A stretch of DNA of 64,000 nucleotides from Oscillospiraceae bacterium (GTDB lineage: Bacteria; Bacillota; Clostridia; Oscillospirales; Oscillospiraceae): NCBI GenBank assembly GCA_015067495.1, contig SVMI01000002.1, positions 62,001-126,000 of the forward strand, given 5' to 3'. A program made the position numbers and the translations under genes. The notes under the pieces were generated by a model, which was not told the DNA's origin, did not search any database, and saw only the letters and a program-made list of their open reading frames with translations. This document shows positions 63,926 through 64,000 of the stretch, piece by piece (the first letter of the stretch is position 1; every line of letters starts with the position of its first letter).

Positions 63926-64000
63926 GGAGAAGTCGCGTAGCTGGCCGAGCGCGCACGATTGGAAATCGTGTAAACCCCAAAAGGGTTTCGAGGGTTCAAA
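63926..64000 (+). tRNA. tRNA-Ser(GGA), 3' end cut by the window
   Basis: The acceptor 5' strand GGAGAAG begins at 63926. The D arm (GTAGCTGGCCGAGC) is followed by an anticodon stem CACGA/TCGTG with loop TTGGAAA, giving anticodon GGA. The long variable arm (about 63970-63986) is typical of serine tRNAs. The T-loop begins (GGGTTCAAA) at the window edge, so about 15 bases of the gene are missing. Confidence 0.93.

Noticed and set aside
1..64000. CRISPR arrays, transposases and rRNA genes
   Set aside because: None seen on either strand; no direct-repeat array with regular spacers and no recognisable transposase.

Overview
The window looks like a chromosome segment of a spore-forming, anaerobic, low-to-mid-GC Gram-positive bacterium of the class Clostridia (Oscillospiraceae-like by general flavour; genus not identifiable from sequence alone). 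The reasons are the sporulation genes (spoVAD, spoVAE, spoIIR, gerW, a DacF-like carboxypeptidase), AddAB instead of RecBCD, a large Firmicutes-type SRP RNA with its Alu arm, type III glutamine synthetase, type 1B dihydroorotate dehydrogenase (pyrK/pyrD), an anaerobic RNR activase and strong AGGAGG ribosome binding sites. Genes are dense, and most intergenic gaps hold recognisable sigma-A promoters (TTGACA-N17-TATAAT types) and hairpin terminators.

Layout. 1-3.8 kb: minus-strand operon of two FAD oxidoreductases and a CPBP membrane protease. 3.9-4.9 kb: an S4-domain RNA-binding protein and a DUF896 protein. 5.7-7.2 kb: spoVAD-spoVAE and an undescribed 33-residue Asn/Gln peptide. 7.3-14.0 kb: addB-addA. 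14.1-15.6 kb: ispE and spoIIR. 15.8-20.5 kb: DUF378, a zinc-ribbon/Ig-like membrane protein and a kinase-like/fibronectin membrane protein. 20.6-28.7 kb: an eight-gene operon encoding the whole shikimate pathway plus the Phe and Tyr branches, preceded by a leader peptide with a Phe/Tyr codon run and a terminator, i.e. a transcription attenuator. 28.7-33.4 kb: GtrA, LUD, aspartate aminotransferase and glutamine synthetase III. 33.5-36.7 kb: dut, nrdG, trxB, an SGNH hydrolase and trxA. 36.8-41.0 kb: radical SAM protein, zinc peptidase, and an AbrB/lyase/EamA cassette. 41.1-51.5 kb: a pyrimidine operon (pyrC-carB-pyrK-pyrD-pyrF-[Na/Pi transporter]-pyrE-pyrB) with no carA, and with a PyrI-like zinc domain fused to PyrB. 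51.5-57.4 kb: membrane protein, recR-ybaB-dnaX, SRP RNA, acpP, a FAD oxidoreductase and a MurR/RpiR regulator. 57.4-61.7 kb: scpA-scpB-DUF2953-gerW and dacF-rluB. 61.8-63.6 kb: a phage-like lysis trio. 63.9 kb: the 5' part of tRNA-Ser(GGA), cut by the window edge.

The most noteworthy item is the aromatic operon attenuator (20549-20782). The leader peptide has nine Phe/Tyr codons in ten, a 12-bp hairpin inside those codons, a possible antiterminator and a perfect 13-bp terminator stem 24 bases before aroF. It gives a simple mechanism for Phe/Tyr control of all eight genes. Other points worth following are the PyrB-zinc-domain fusion, the AroE-AroK fusion, the transporter inside the pyr operon, the kinase-like/FN3 receptor, and forespore-type promoter matches before spoIIR, spoVAD and dacF. 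All functional calls rest on reading the proteins by eye; no database search was run.
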